A stretch of 28,244 nucleotides of DNA. Origin: an uncultured Muribaculaceae bacterium (lineage in GTDB: Bacteria > Bacteroidota > Bacteroidia > Bacteroidales > Muribaculaceae). Both the position numbers and the translations under genes were made by a program. This document shows, piece after piece, positions 13,793 through 23,700 of this stretch. Each line of letters begins with the position of its first letter. Within the stretch, counting starts at the first letter, position 1. The stretch spans positions 1 to 28,244 of the forward strand of contig CAJTXL010000034.1 of NCBI GenBank assembly GCA_910583525.1, in the 5' to 3' direction. The notes under the pieces are model-generated. The model saw only the letters and a list, made by a program, of their open reading frames with translations, was not told the DNA's origin and did not search any database.

Positions 13793-15286
13793 ATGGCATT
13801 CAACATCCTTACGGCTCAAGAAGCAGCCGAAATGATTAACAATGGCGATACCGTCGGATTGTCGGGCTTTACCGCCCCCGGCACACCTAAATTTATCACC
13901 GAGGCTATCGCAGAAAAGGCAGTCCGCGAGCATGAAGCCGGGCGCCCCTTCAAAATCAATCTGTTTACGGGAGCTTCGACCAGCGACCATGTCGACGGGG
14001 TGATGTCGCGTGCGAACGCTTACAATATGCGTGCGCCGTATCAGAATGTGCCCGACCTGCGTAAACGCATCAATGCGCACGACTGTCACTATTTCGACCG
14101 CCATCTGTCAGAAATGGCCCAGGAAGTACGCTATGGCACATACGGTGAAATCGACTATGCCATCATCGAGGCTGCCGACATCAACGATAAAGGTGAAATC
14201 GTGTTGGGATGCGGACTTGGAAACACTCCCACATACGCCAAGATGGCAAAGAAAATCTTTATCGAGCTTAACGACAAGCTCCCCAAATCCTTGCTCGGGA
14301 TGCACGATGTATATCTGCCGCTCGACCCACCTTACCGTCGCGAAATCCCCATATATGCGGCAAACGACCGCATCGGCTCCCCGATACTGAAGGTAGACCC
14401 TGCCAAGATTGTCGGAGTTGTACACACAAGCTCCTACGACTGTGTCAAGCCTTTCACCGCACCCGATGAAGTGTCGAAGCAGATAGGCTCGAATGTAGTC
14501 CGTTTCCTCGTTGGCGAATATAAGGCCGGACGTCTGCCCAAGGAATTCCTACCTTTGCAGTCGGGTGTGGGCAATGTGGCCAACGCCGTGCTCTACGACC
14601 TCGGTGAGAGCAAAGAGCTGCCCCCGTTCATGATGTACACCGAGGTTATCCAGGATGCCGTGCTCGAACTTCTCATGAAAGGAAAGTGCACATTCGCTTC
14701 GACTTGCTCGATGACTTTCACCGACAAGACGGAAGAGACACTTTTCGGCGATATCAAATTCTTCCATGACAAGATACTGATGCGTCCGGCTGAAATCTCC
14801 AACAATCCCGAAGTAATACGTCGAATAGGCGTCATTGCCATGAATACGGCTCTCGAAGCCGACCTGTTCGGCAGCGTCAACTCCACCCATGTTCTTGGCA
14901 CGCGCATGATGAACGGTATCGGCGGTTCCGGCGACTTTACCCGTAACGCATATCTGTCGATATTCTCTTGCCCCTCGGTAAGCAAAGGCGGTCTTATCAG
15001 CAATATCGTGCCCATGGTGGCTCACCCCGACCATAGCGAGCACTCCGTTGACATTCTTGTCACCGACCAGGGTATTGCCGACCTGCGCCATAAAGACCCG
15101 GTTGAACGCGCATATGAAATCATCAACAACTGCGCTCATCCCGACTACCGTCCGCTTCTCCTTGACTATCTCAATCTCGGCACACAAGGTCAGACACCGC
15201 ACACGCTCAAAGCTGCATTCGCGTTCCACAACGCTTTCAGCGAAACCGGCGACATGCGCAATGCCGATTATGCGAAATATATGTAA
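13793..15286 (+). CDS. Acetyl-CoA hydrolase/transferase family protein (probably succinate:acetate CoA-transferase)
   Basis: Protein of 497 aa, matching the Cat1/AarC-type class I CoA-transferases in length. It moves CoA between acyl groups, most likely acetyl-CoA and succinate or propionyl-CoA and succinate, in fermentation. The catalytic Glu is E284 in MYTEVIQDAV. The CoA-binding Gly-rich segment LPLQSGVGNVANAV and the C-terminal GSGDFTRNAYLSIFSCPS are typical. ATG at 13793 is chosen because MAFNILTAQEAAEMI matches the usual N-terminus; the open frame before it overlaps the previous gene. A strong terminator follows at 15312-15355. Substrate specificity cannot be settled from sequence. Confidence 0.9.
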   Translation: MAFNILTAQEAAEMINNGDTVGLSGFTAPGTPKFITEAIAEKAVREHEAGRPFKINLFTGASTSDHVDGVMSRANAYNMRAPYQNVPDLRKRINAHDCHYFDRHLSEMAQEVRYGTYGEIDYAIIEAADINDKGEIVLGCGLGNTPTYAKMAKKIFIELNDKLPKSLLGMHDVYLPLDPPYRREIPIYAANDRIGSPILKVDPAKIVGVVHTSSYDCVKPFTAPDEVSKQIGSNVVRFLVGEYKAGRLPKEFLPLQSGVGNVANAVLYDLGESKELPPFMMYTEVIQDAVLELLMKGKCTFASTCSMTFTDKTEETLFGDIKFFHDKILMRPAEISNNPEVIRRIGVIAMNTALEADLFGSVNSTHVLGTRMMNGIGGSGDFTRNAYLSIFSCPSVSKGGLISNIVPMVAHPDHSEHSVDILVTDQGIADLRHKDPVERAYEIINNCAHPDYRPLLLDYLNLGTQGQTPHTLKAAFAFHNAFSETGDMRNADYAKYM

Positions 15287-15311
15287 GAAAATCGCATATA
15301 GACAACTCACA

Positions 15312-15357
15312 AACGGAGATTGGAGGCATTTTACGGCCTTCGTCTCCGTTTTTTTAT
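15312..15357 (+). terminator. Intrinsic terminator after the CoA-transferase gene
   Basis: Eight-bp stem (15312-15319 with 15343-15350) with a further inner stem (AGGC 15324-15327 with GCCT 15336-15339), then a run of T through 15355. It is 26 nt after the CoA-transferase stop codon. Confidence 0.9.
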
Positions 15358-15440
15358 TGGTGACTTTGTGCCAACTATTGGAGCCGTTTTGTTGTTCTAT
15401 AATGTATAATTCATCAATATCGAAGCCTTAAAAATCGGCA

Positions 15441-16805
15441 ATGAAACAGAATATCGCCACAAAAATCACAGATTTTTTTGTAAACTACTTCTCGCTTTCG
15501 GGGCAGCTTGTATCTCAGGAAGAGGCTGAAAAGAACATACGCGAAGGAGTGTCGTTCCGCGGTACGAACATTCTTATCCTTATCCTCGCCATAATTATAG
15601 CGTCGCTCGGCCTGAATACCAACTCTACGGCCGTGATTATTGGCGCCATGCTCATTTCTCCGCTGATGGGTCCTATCATCGGTCTTGGCCTCGGTGTGGG
15701 CATACATGATTTCGAATTGCTGAAAAGATGCCTTCGCAACCTTATCATGGCCGCCGGATTTTCGGTGATTGCCTCTACAATCTATTTCCTCATATCGCCG
15801 GTCAACGAGCAGCACAGCGAGCTTCTTGCACGCACTTCTCCTACTATCTACGATGTGCTGATAGGATTTTTCGGCGGAGGAGCCGGCATCATAGCTCTCG
15901 GAAGCACCAACAAAGGCAATGTCATACCCGGAGTCGCCATAGCCACGGCACTGATGCCGCCCTTGTGCACGGCCGGTTACGGACTTGCCACATGGCAGCT
16001 CGCGTATTTCTTCGGAGCGTTTTATCTCTTTGTCATAAACTCAATCTACATAGCTTTTGCGACTTTTATCGGCGTCAAGCTGATGAAATACAAAGGTGCT
16101 TCGGGTGCCGACAGCATGCGTGCACGAAAGGTACGCAAGATAGTATATACGCTTGCCATCCTTACAATGCTTCCGAGCATTTATCTTACATATAACATGC
16201 TGCGTGAGAACAAATTTGTGACGAATGCCGACCGTTTCATACAGGCCGAATGCCGTTTTCCCGATACGCAGGTCCTTAACCGCAAGGCATATATGGAGCA
16301 TGGACAACGCTATCTGTCGATGACCCTTATCGGACGGGCGTTGCCTGTCGATTCGTTGACTCTCGCGTTGTCGTCAAAACTGAAATTCTACGGTCTCGCA
16401 GGCACGAAACTTTCGTTTATACAAGGCACGCAGTACACGCAGACCAATACGCCCGACAATAGTGCGGCTGTAGGCGATATCTATAGGGTGGCTCAGTCTA
16501 CGATAAGCCGTTTGCAACACGATATAGATTCGTTGAACTCGCTGCTGCATGCCGAACGGGAGGCCGTTGTCGCAGCTCCCGAAGTGGCTCCCGAAGTGAA
16601 GGTTGTATTTCCCAATATCAAGAAGCTCGGTATTGCAACGACCTTGTTCGCTGCGCCCGGCAGCGCAGAAAAGACCGATACGGCCACTGTTGTGCTCGTC
16701 CACACGGCAGGCCGTTTCCCTGTGTCGGAACGTCGTCGGCTTGCCGAATATATCGAGGCCCGATTGGGATATAAACAAGTGTCGGTAGTAGAAGTTTCCG
16801 AATGA
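15441..16805 (+). CDS. DUF389 domain integral membrane protein
   Basis: Protein of 454 aa. Residues about 45-260 hold six or so hydrophobic segments with the DUF389 hallmarks: LGLNTNSTAVIIGAMLISPLMGPIIGLGLG and VIPGVAIATALMPPLCTAGYGLA. Pro and Gly sit in the middle of helices. The last ~190 residues form a soluble domain with a possible coiled coil (about 350-375) and a β/α-looking end (ATVVLVHTAGRFPVSERRRLAEYIEARL). No biochemical role can be assigned. It is a single-gene unit flanked by terminators on both sides. Its promoter is unclear; TGACTTTG at 15361-15368 is one base off the -7 consensus. Confidence 0.85.
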   Translation: MKQNIATKITDFFVNYFSLSGQLVSQEEAEKNIREGVSFRGTNILILILAIIIASLGLNTNSTAVIIGAMLISPLMGPIIGLGLGVGIHDFELLKRCLRNLIMAAGFSVIASTIYFLISPVNEQHSELLARTSPTIYDVLIGFFGGGAGIIALGSTNKGNVIPGVAIATALMPPLCTAGYGLATWQLAYFFGAFYLFVINSIYIAFATFIGVKLMKYKGASGADSMRARKVRKIVYTLAILTMLPSIYLTYNMLRENKFVTNADRFIQAECRFPDTQVLNRKAYMEHGQRYLSMTLIGRALPVDSLTLALSSKLKFYGLAGTKLSFIQGTQYTQTNTPDNSAAVGDIYRVAQSTISRLQHDIDSLNSLLHAEREAVVAAPEVAPEVKVVFPNIKKLGIATTLFAAPGSAEKTDTATVVLVHTAGRFPVSERRRLAEYIEARLGYKQVSVVEVSE

Positions 16806-16824
16806 GCTTAGGTATATGACAAGT

Positions 16825-16862
16825 AAAACGCCTCCGCTCATTGAACAGGGCGGAGGCGTTTT
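16825..16862. terminator. Bidirectional terminator between DUF389 gene and acyl-CoA dehydrogenase gene
   Basis: Perfect 13-bp inverted repeat (16825-16837 with 16850-16862), GC-rich in the centre, with AAAA at the left end and TTTT at the right end. Either strand therefore gives a hairpin followed by U. It sits between two convergent genes. Confidence 0.9.
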
Positions 16863-16882
16863 GTATGGTAGTGTTCTGCCGG

Positions 16883-18589
16883 TTATTCGGCGAATGTGTA
16901 GGCTTTGAGTTGCGAGAGGTCGAAATTCTCGATGAATTCGCTGTGGCGTGCCACTTCGGCCTGAACCAGCTTAGTATAAACCGTAGCTGTGTCGATAAAT
17001 GATTCGTCGGTCTTGGCGTCCTGAAGCAGGAGATATGCCATGATGATATATCCGGCCATTTCAACAAGGCGACGGGCCATGAAGTCGAGATATTGGGGCT
17101 CGTTGGCTTCTGTGACTTTGGCAACGGCTTTCTCGTAAGCTTCGGTGAGCTGTTTGAGGGTTTCTGCCATAGGTTCAAGCGTTGTGGGATAGCCCTGGGC
17201 TGCATATGTGTTGATAAGGCTGCGGTATGTGCCGGTTGTGACGTGGCGGATTGCTGCTACGACCTGGAGTTGGGTCGTGCCTTCGTATATCGAAGTGATG
17301 CGGGCGTCGCGGTAGATGCGTTCGCAGGCGTAGTCTTTCATAAATCCCGAACCGCCGTGTATCTGGATGCAGTCGTAGGCGTTTTGGTTGCAGTATTCGC
17401 TGCCGAGACCTTTGGCGAGCGGAGTGAGGGCATCGGCCAGGCGGCTGTAGTGCTTCATCTCGGCGCGTTCGTCGGGCGAGAGGCTGCGTTCGCGTGCGAT
17501 GTCTTCGTATATCTTGTACATGTCGACAAAGCGCGATGTTTCGTAGAGCAGAGTGCGCGAAGCTTCGAGTTTGGCTTTCATCACCGAAAGCATTTCGGCA
17601 ACAGCCGGGAACTCAATGATGGCTTTGCCGAACTGACGGCGTTCTTTTGCATACTGCAGTGCTTCGCGGAATGCTATTTCGCTTACGCCGACACTTTGGG
17701 CGGCGATGCCGAGGCGTGCGCCGTTCATAAGGGCCATCACATATTTGATGAGACCCATACGGCGTGAGCCGCACAATTCTGCCGGGGCGTTTTTATATAC
17801 AAGTTCGCATGTGGGCGAGCCTTTGATGCCCATTTTGTTTTCGATTCGGCGCACGGTGACTCCACCGTTGCGCTTGTCGTAGATGAACATCGACAGGCCG
17901 CGGCCGTCTTTCGTACCTTCTTCTGAACGTGCGAGCACGAGGTGTATGTCGCTGTCGCCGTTGGTGATGAAGCGTTTTACGCCGTTAAGAACCCAGCTGC
18001 CGTCTTCTTTCTGTGTGGCCTTGAGCATCACCGACTGAAGGTCGGAACCGGCGTCAGGCTCGGTGAGGTCCATCGACATGGTCTCGCCTTCGCAGACACG
18101 GGGAATGTATTTTGCACGCTGTTCTTCTGAGCCGAACTCGTAGAGGGTCTCGGCGCAGTCCTGAAGTCCCCAAAGGTTTTCAAAACCGGTATCGGCACGG
18201 CTCACGATTTCCGCAGCCATGATGTAGGGGGTGATGGGGAAGTTGAGGCCGCCGAAACGACGGGGCATAGCCATGCCCATCAGGCCTGCTTTGCGGCAGA
18301 GGTCGAGGTTTTCGACGGTTCCGTCGGCGTAGTGTGCGCGGCCGTCGGAGCACGATGCGCCCTGATGGTCGACAGCTTCGGCGTTTTCGGCGATTTTGCC
18401 GCCGCAGATTTCGCCGACGATTTCGAGGACTTTTTCGTAGTTGTCCATCGCATCGGCAAAGTTTGCCGGGGCATAGTCGAATTTTTCCGCTTCAGAGAAA
18501 TTGCGTTCTTTCAATTCGACAATCTTCTGCATCAACGGGTGGTTGAGATGATGCTTGAGATTGGGGTTGTCTGTATAGAAATTAGCCAT
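16883..18589 (-). CDS. Acyl-CoA dehydrogenase
   Basis: Protein of 568 aa, longer than the usual ~380 aa because of a C-terminal extension of about 110 residues. It is an FAD enzyme that introduces the trans-2 double bond in acyl-CoA and passes electrons to ETF. Visible motifs are the substrate/FAD loop MSMDLTEPDAGSDL (about 171-184), IHGGSGFMKDYACERIYRDARI (about 410-431) and YEGTTQLQ with the catalytic Glu at about 436. The N-terminal ~50 residues also form an extra helical part. It is the last gene of the etfB-etfA-acyl-CoA dehydrogenase operon, 9 nt after etfA. The direction in vivo (oxidation or enoyl-CoA reduction) is not evident. Confidence 0.94.
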   Translation of the reverse strand: MANFYTDNPNLKHHLNHPLMQKIVELKERNFSEAEKFDYAPANFADAMDNYEKVLEIVGEICGGKIAENAEAVDHQGASCSDGRAHYADGTVENLDLCRKAGLMGMAMPRRFGGLNFPITPYIMAAEIVSRADTGFENLWGLQDCAETLYEFGSEEQRAKYIPRVCEGETMSMDLTEPDAGSDLQSVMLKATQKEDGSWVLNGVKRFITNGDSDIHLVLARSEEGTKDGRGLSMFIYDKRNGGVTVRRIENKMGIKGSPTCELVYKNAPAELCGSRRMGLIKYVMALMNGARLGIAAQSVGVSEIAFREALQYAKERRQFGKAIIEFPAVAEMLSVMKAKLEASRTLLYETSRFVDMYKIYEDIARERSLSPDERAEMKHYSRLADALTPLAKGLGSEYCNQNAYDCIQIHGGSGFMKDYACERIYRDARITSIYEGTTQLQVVAAIRHVTTGTYRSLINTYAAQGYPTTLEPMAETLKQLTEAYEKAVAKVTEANEPQYLDFMARRLVEMAGYIIMAYLLLQDAKTDESFIDTATVYTKLVQAEVARHSEFIENFDLSQLKAYTFAE

Positions 18590-18598
18590 TGCAGTAGC

Positions 18599-19627
18599 TT
18601 ACTTGGAGTTTTTCTTGTAATATTTGATGAGCTTGGGCACGATTTCTTCCATGTCGCCGGTGATGACATAGTCGGCAATCGTATTGATAGGTGCGTTGGG
18701 GTCGTTGTTTATCGATATGATGATAGAGCTTTCCTGCATGCCTGCAATGTGCTGTATCTGACCCGAAATGCCGCAAGCGATATAGAGTTTGGGGCGGACG
18801 GTGACGCCGGTCTGGCCGATTTGGCGTTCGTGCTCGATAAAGCCGGCATCGACGGCGGCACGCGATGCGCCTACCTCGCCGCCGAGTGTGTTGGCGAGGT
18901 CGAACAGAAGCTGGAAGTTTTCTTTTGAACCTACGCCGTAGCCGCCGGCCACGATGATGGGCGAGTTTTTGATGTTGACTTTCGATTTCTCGATGTGTCG
19001 GTCGATGATTTCGACTACGAAGTCGGTGTCATCGACATAGTCTGATGCTTTGAGGTCGACAACCTGCCCTTTGTGGTCAGGGTTGAAGATTTCTTTTTTC
19101 ATCACGCCTTCGCGTACGGTAGCCATTTGTGGGCGACAGTCGGGATTGACAATGGTGGCCACGATGTTGCCGCCGAATGCCGGGCGTATCTGATAGAGCA
19201 GGTCTGTATAGTCTTTGCCCGTCTTGGGGTCGGTGTGGTTTCCTATCTCGAGTGCCGTGCAGTCGGCGGTTAGGCCGCTGTGCAGGCACGAGCTTACGCG
19301 GGGACCGAGGTCGCGGCCTATGCAGGTTGCGCCCATGAGGCATACCTGAGGTTCTATTTCGCGGAAAAGCTTGATGAGGATGGCGGCGTGCGGATTTGAT
19401 GTATAGGGGTAGAGGCGTTTGTCTTCTACTTTATATACGGTGTCGGCTCCGTAGGGAAAAGCCTGCTTTTCGATGCCGTCGAGCTTGTCGCCGATGACGA
19501 GGGCTTCGAGTTTTACGCCGAGGCGGTCGGCTAATACGCGGCCTTTGGTGAGCAATTCCAGGCTCACATCGGCAATGTGGCCTTCGTCGTATTCGCAGTA
19601 TACTATGAGGTTGTTTTTATCTGCCAT
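18599..19627 (-). CDS. etfA: Electron transfer flavoprotein subunit alpha
   Basis: Protein of 342 aa. It carries the FAD of the ETF heterodimer and passes electrons from acyl-CoA dehydrogenase to a membrane or soluble acceptor. The C-terminal FAD domain is clear, with PIIVAGGYGVGSKENFQLL, then GQTGVTVRPKLYIACGISGQIQHIAGM, then IISINNDPNAPINTIADYVITGD. It lies 26 nt after etfB and 9 nt before the acyl-CoA dehydrogenase start, so the three are one operon. Whether this ETF can bifurcate electrons is not decided from sequence alone. Confidence 0.95.
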   Translation of the reverse strand: MADKNNLIVYCEYDEGHIADVSLELLTKGRVLADRLGVKLEALVIGDKLDGIEKQAFPYGADTVYKVEDKRLYPYTSNPHAAILIKLFREIEPQVCLMGATCIGRDLGPRVSSCLHSGLTADCTALEIGNHTDPKTGKDYTDLLYQIRPAFGGNIVATIVNPDCRPQMATVREGVMKKEIFNPDHKGQVVDLKASDYVDDTDFVVEIIDRHIEKSKVNIKNSPIIVAGGYGVGSKENFQLLFDLANTLGGEVGASRAAVDAGFIEHERQIGQTGVTVRPKLYIACGISGQIQHIAGMQESSIIISINNDPNAPINTIADYVITGDMEEIVPKLIKYYKKNSK

Positions 19628-19653
19628 AGTGATAAATGAAAGGTTGAGGGCGG

Positions 19654-20526
19654 TTAGCCGATAGTGTGATTGGCGATGAGTTCTTTGATGAGTTCTTCAA
19701 GCTTGGCATCGTTGTTGTCGAGGCAGCGGCTTTCTTTGGCTGTGAACACTACGTTTTCGATAGCTTTCACTTTTGTGGGAGAGCCTGCCAGACCAATCTG
19801 TGCCGGGTCGGCTTCTACGAAAGCGGCACCCCATTCGGCGATGTTGAGCTCGGGGTTTGCTGCAAGGCGTGCTGCAGCGTTTTCGTCGAGCTTTGCGGCT
19901 TCTGAGGTCGATGCGGCATACTTGTATTTCATAACGCGTTTTGCGTTGCGCGGACGGCATTCTGCGGCCGACCCGTTTACGGTTACCACGCAGGGCAGGG
20001 GAGCCTTGACGGTTTCGACGCCGTGTTCGAGGCGACGTTTTACTGTAACCTTACCGTTTTCGACGCTGATGATTTCTTCGGCGTATGTCACTTGCGGAAT
20101 ACCGAGTTTTTCAGCAATCTGAGGGCCAACCTGTGCGGTATCGCCGTCGATGGCCTGACGGCCTCCGAGGATTAAATCGTATTTGCCGAATTTCTTTACA
20201 GCCTGCGCCAGCGAATAAGATGTGGCAAGGGTGTCGGCTCCGCCAAGTGCGCGGTCGGTGAGGACGACGCCACCGTCGGCGCCGCGGAAAATAGCTTCAC
20301 GGACAATCTCTGCAGCACGCGGAAGACCCATTGTGAGCAAGGTGACGGTGCTGCCGGGATGAGTTTCTTTCAGACGAAGAGCCTGCTCGAGAGCGTTGAG
20401 GTCTTCGGGGTTGAAAATGGCAGGCAGAGCGGCGCGGTTTATGGTGCCGTCTTCCTTCATTGCATCTTTGCCTACGTTACGGGTGTCGGGCACCTGTTTT
20501 GCAAGCACTATGATGTTCAAACTCAT
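19654..20526 (-). CDS. etfB: Electron transfer flavoprotein subunit beta
   Basis: Protein of 290 aa, slightly longer than typical EtfB (about 250-265). The N-terminus NIIVLAKQVPDT is characteristic. ALRLKETHPGSTVTLLTMG, the GGRQAIDGDTAQVGPQIAEKLGIPQVTYAEEI signature and the PCVVTVNGSAAECRPRN region follow. It is the first gene of the operon. A well-formed promoter (TTTG at 20600-20603, 19-bp spacer, TACTTTTG at 20573-20580) lies 46 nt upstream. Confidence 0.95.
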   Translation of the reverse strand: MSLNIIVLAKQVPDTRNVGKDAMKEDGTINRAALPAIFNPEDLNALEQALRLKETHPGSTVTLLTMGLPRAAEIVREAIFRGADGGVVLTDRALGGADTLATSYSLAQAVKKFGKYDLILGGRQAIDGDTAQVGPQIAEKLGIPQVTYAEEIISVENGKVTVKRRLEHGVETVKAPLPCVVTVNGSAAECRPRNAKRVMKYKYAASTSEAAKLDENAAARLAANPELNIAEWGAAFVEADPAQIGLAGSPTKVKAIENVVFTAKESRCLDNNDAKLEELIKELIANHTIG

Positions 20527-20572
20527 AGAATTCTTTTTTATATTATTATTAAAATATTTCCAATCAAGCCCA

Positions 20573-20603
20573 CAAAAGTAATGATTTTTGGCGTTTTGTC
20601 AAA
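20573..20603 (-). promoter_or_regulatory. Promoter of the etfB-etfA-acyl-CoA dehydrogenase operon
   Basis: On the minus strand: TTTG (20600-20603), 19-bp spacer, TACTTTTG (20573-20580). Both boxes and the spacing match the Bacteroidetes consensus. Confidence 0.8.
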
Positions 20604-20661
20604 ACTTTGGGTAGGCATGCCACTGCTATCGGAGTTAAAATTTCTTAACCGCGCAAAAGCA

Positions 20662-20693
20662 AGCCATTGCCGACGATGAGGACGGCAATGGCT
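20662..20693 (-). terminator. Terminator after purL
   Basis: Perfect 11-bp inverted repeat (20662-20672 with 20683-20693) with a 10-nt loop, 14 nt past the purL stop codon. On the minus strand it is followed by TGCTTTTG, a short U tract. The etf promoter begins about 60 nt further on. Confidence 0.75.
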
Positions 20694-20707
20694 GATACTT
20701 CGTTAGC

Positions 20708-23700
20708 TTAGTGCTTAGTGTGTTTCTCAATCCATTTACGGGCGTTGATGAAAGCTTTAATCCATACGGCCACTTCGTCGTTGCGGCGTGCACGAGGATA
20801 GTAGGCCCATTGCCATGGCAGTATCGCACGTTCGAGGTGCGGCATTATGGCGAGGTGGCGGCCGTCGGCCGATGCGAGTGCGGCTACATCGCCTTCGCTG
20901 CCGTTGGGGTTGACGGGATATTCATGTCCGGCATATCGGGCCACGACATTCAGGCCGGAAGCCTTGATGCCGTCGGCAAAGTGGAAACGGCCTTCGCCGT
21001 GCGCCACCCATATGCCGGCGGTGGTGCCCGAGAGTTCGCTGAACATCACGCTGTCGTTGGCCGGAATTTTGACGGAGAGGAATGTCGACTCGAATTTGCC
21101 CGACAGATTGTGCCGCATGGCAACTTTGGGCTTGCCGGAAGCGTTTGTACCTGCGCCGAGGAGGTCAAGCTCTATCATAAGTTGGCATCCGTTGCATACG
21201 CCGAGGCTGAGAGTATCGGGTCGTGCGTAGAAACGACGCAGAGTGGCGCTCGCTGTGTCGTTCCATCTGAAGCCGCTCGCCCAACCTTTGGCAGAGCCGA
21301 GCACGTCGCTGTTTGAGAAACCGCCGCAGAATACTATCATGTTTACGTCGTCCAGTGTCTCGCGGCCGCTCATAAGGTCGGTCATGTGCACGTCTTTCAC
21401 GTCGAAGCCGGCGAGATAGAGCGAATAGGCCATCTCACGCTCTCCGTTGACGCCTTTTTCGCGTATGATGGCGGCGCGTACGCCGCTTGCCTTGCGACGT
21501 TTCGGCGTTATGCCCAGCGACTTGAATGTGCCGTCGAAATCTTTGGGGAAACGGAAGCGCAGTGGTGCTTTGTCGAAATTGTCGAAACGGCTTTTGGCGC
21601 AGTCGGGTGCTGTCTGCAACAGGTCGAAGCGGAACGACGGTTCGTACCAGCGGCGGCGAGCGTCGGGCACCGATACCATTATTACGCGTCCGTCATTGTG
21701 GCTTATCGTGAGAACGTTTTCTTTGGATGGTGATGCTATCGGGAAATATTTCACTCCGAAAACATCCAACATGTCTTCTGCGGCTTTTTTGTGTTTGTCG
21801 GTGATTTGTACTACAACTGCCGGATTTTCCGCAAAGAGGATTTTGACGAGGTCGTTTTCGCCGTACATCGCAAAGCCGTCGGTGTAGAAGTTGAGGCCGC
21901 CCTTGCTGTTGGCAAAGCACATTTCGAGGATAGTGGTTATGAGGCCTCCGGCGCTGACATCATGCACTGCAGCGGCAAGTCCGGCCGAGACGAGTGTCCC
22001 TACGCATTTGAACGCTTTTTTGAAATATTCGGCGTCTGATACGTCGGGCGTCATGCCTCCGGCTTTGCCGAGCGTCTGTGCCAAGGCCGAGCCTCCGAGA
22101 GCCAAGGGGAAAGAGCTGAAGTCGATATAATATAAGGTGGAGTTGACTGTTGGGTCGAGAACGGGAGTCGGAATGCCGTATGGCCGCAGGACTTTGCCGG
22201 ATGCGGATATTATAACGGTGCCCGGCGCTGTAACCTTTGTGCCGTCGGCATATTTCTGTGTCATCGACAGGCTGTCTTTTCCTGTCGGGATGTTGCATCC
22301 GAGCTCACACGCGAAATTGCTGCATGCCTCGACTGCACGGTAGAGAGCCGCGTCTTCTCCGGGGTTCTTGCACGGCCACATCCAGTTGGCGCTCAGCGAT
22401 ATGTCTCGTACATTTGATATGCCGGAGCATACTATGTTTGTGAGCGCTTCGGCGATGGCAAGGCGCGATGCCGCCTCGGCGTTCGAAAGCGCTACCTGAG
22501 GCGCATGGCCCAACGAAGTGGCTATGCCGTATGTGGCGCGGTAGTCCACTGTCACGAGGCCGAAGTCGCTCAGCGGCAGCTGCAGCTCGCCGACGCACTG
22601 CTGGCGTGCAATTTTGCCGGTAACGCTCCGGTCGACCTTGTTCGTGAGCCAGTCTTTGCAGGCTACGGCATCGAGCGACAGCACGGCGTCGATATATTCT
22701 CCGATGCGTTCCTGCTCATATTCGGCTTCTCCGAACATCGGGGTGTGGGTCGTGTCGGTTATCACGGTCTTGGGCGGATTGCCGAGCATGTCCTCGACGG
22801 CAAGGTCGATGGCGGCGCTGTCTTTACGGCCGAAGTGCAGACGCTTGTCGTCGGTGGTCTGGCCGACCACATACATCGGGGCGCGTTCGCGTTGTGCGAT
22901 TTTTTCTATCAGCGGTATGTCTTTGGCATCTACGATGAAGCCCATGCGTTCCTGGCTTTCGTTGCCTATGATTTCTTTGTCGGAGAGGGTAGGGTCGCCT
23001 ACGGGAAGTGCGTCGATGTCGATTTTTCCGCCGGTAGCCTCAATAAGCTCCGAGAGGGCGTTGAGGTGGCCTCCGGCACCGTGGTCGTGTATCGACACAA
23101 TCGGGTTGTCGAGGCTTTCGGCCAGGCTGCGGATGAGGTTTGCCACACGTTTCTGCATCTCGGGGTTTGCGCGCTGCACGGCATTAAGCTCGATGGCGCC
23201 TGCGTAGCGGCCCGTGTCGACCGACGACACGGCTCCGCCGCCCATGCCTATGCGGTAGTTGTCGCCTCCGGCGAGCACTACGGTCTGACCCGGCTTCGGT
23301 TCTCCTTTTATTGCCTGGTCGGCGGTTGCGTAGCCCACGCCGCCGGCAAGCATGATTACTTTGTCGAAGCCGTAGACGCGTTTGTCTTCTGCGTGTTCGA
23401 AAGTCAGCAGCGAGCCGCAAATCAGCGGTTGTCCGAATTTGTTGCCGAAGTCAGAGGCTCCGTTCGATGCTTTTATGAGGATGTCGGCAGGAGTCTGATA
23501 GAGCCATTTACGCTCTTTGATTTCACTTTCCCACGGGCGGACGGCATCTTTCATTCGTGGATAAGATGTCATATATACCGCCGTTCCGGCCAGTGGCAGG
23601 CTCGCACGGCCTCCGCCGAGACGGTCGCGTATTTCTCCGCCGCTGCCTGTGGCGGCACCGTTGAATGGCTCTACGGTGGTGGGGAAGTTATGCGTTTCAG

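Noticed and set aside
14549..15310. 253-codon minus-strand frame opposite the CoA-transferase gene
   Set aside because: Antisense shadow of a complete, conserved enzyme; no family features.
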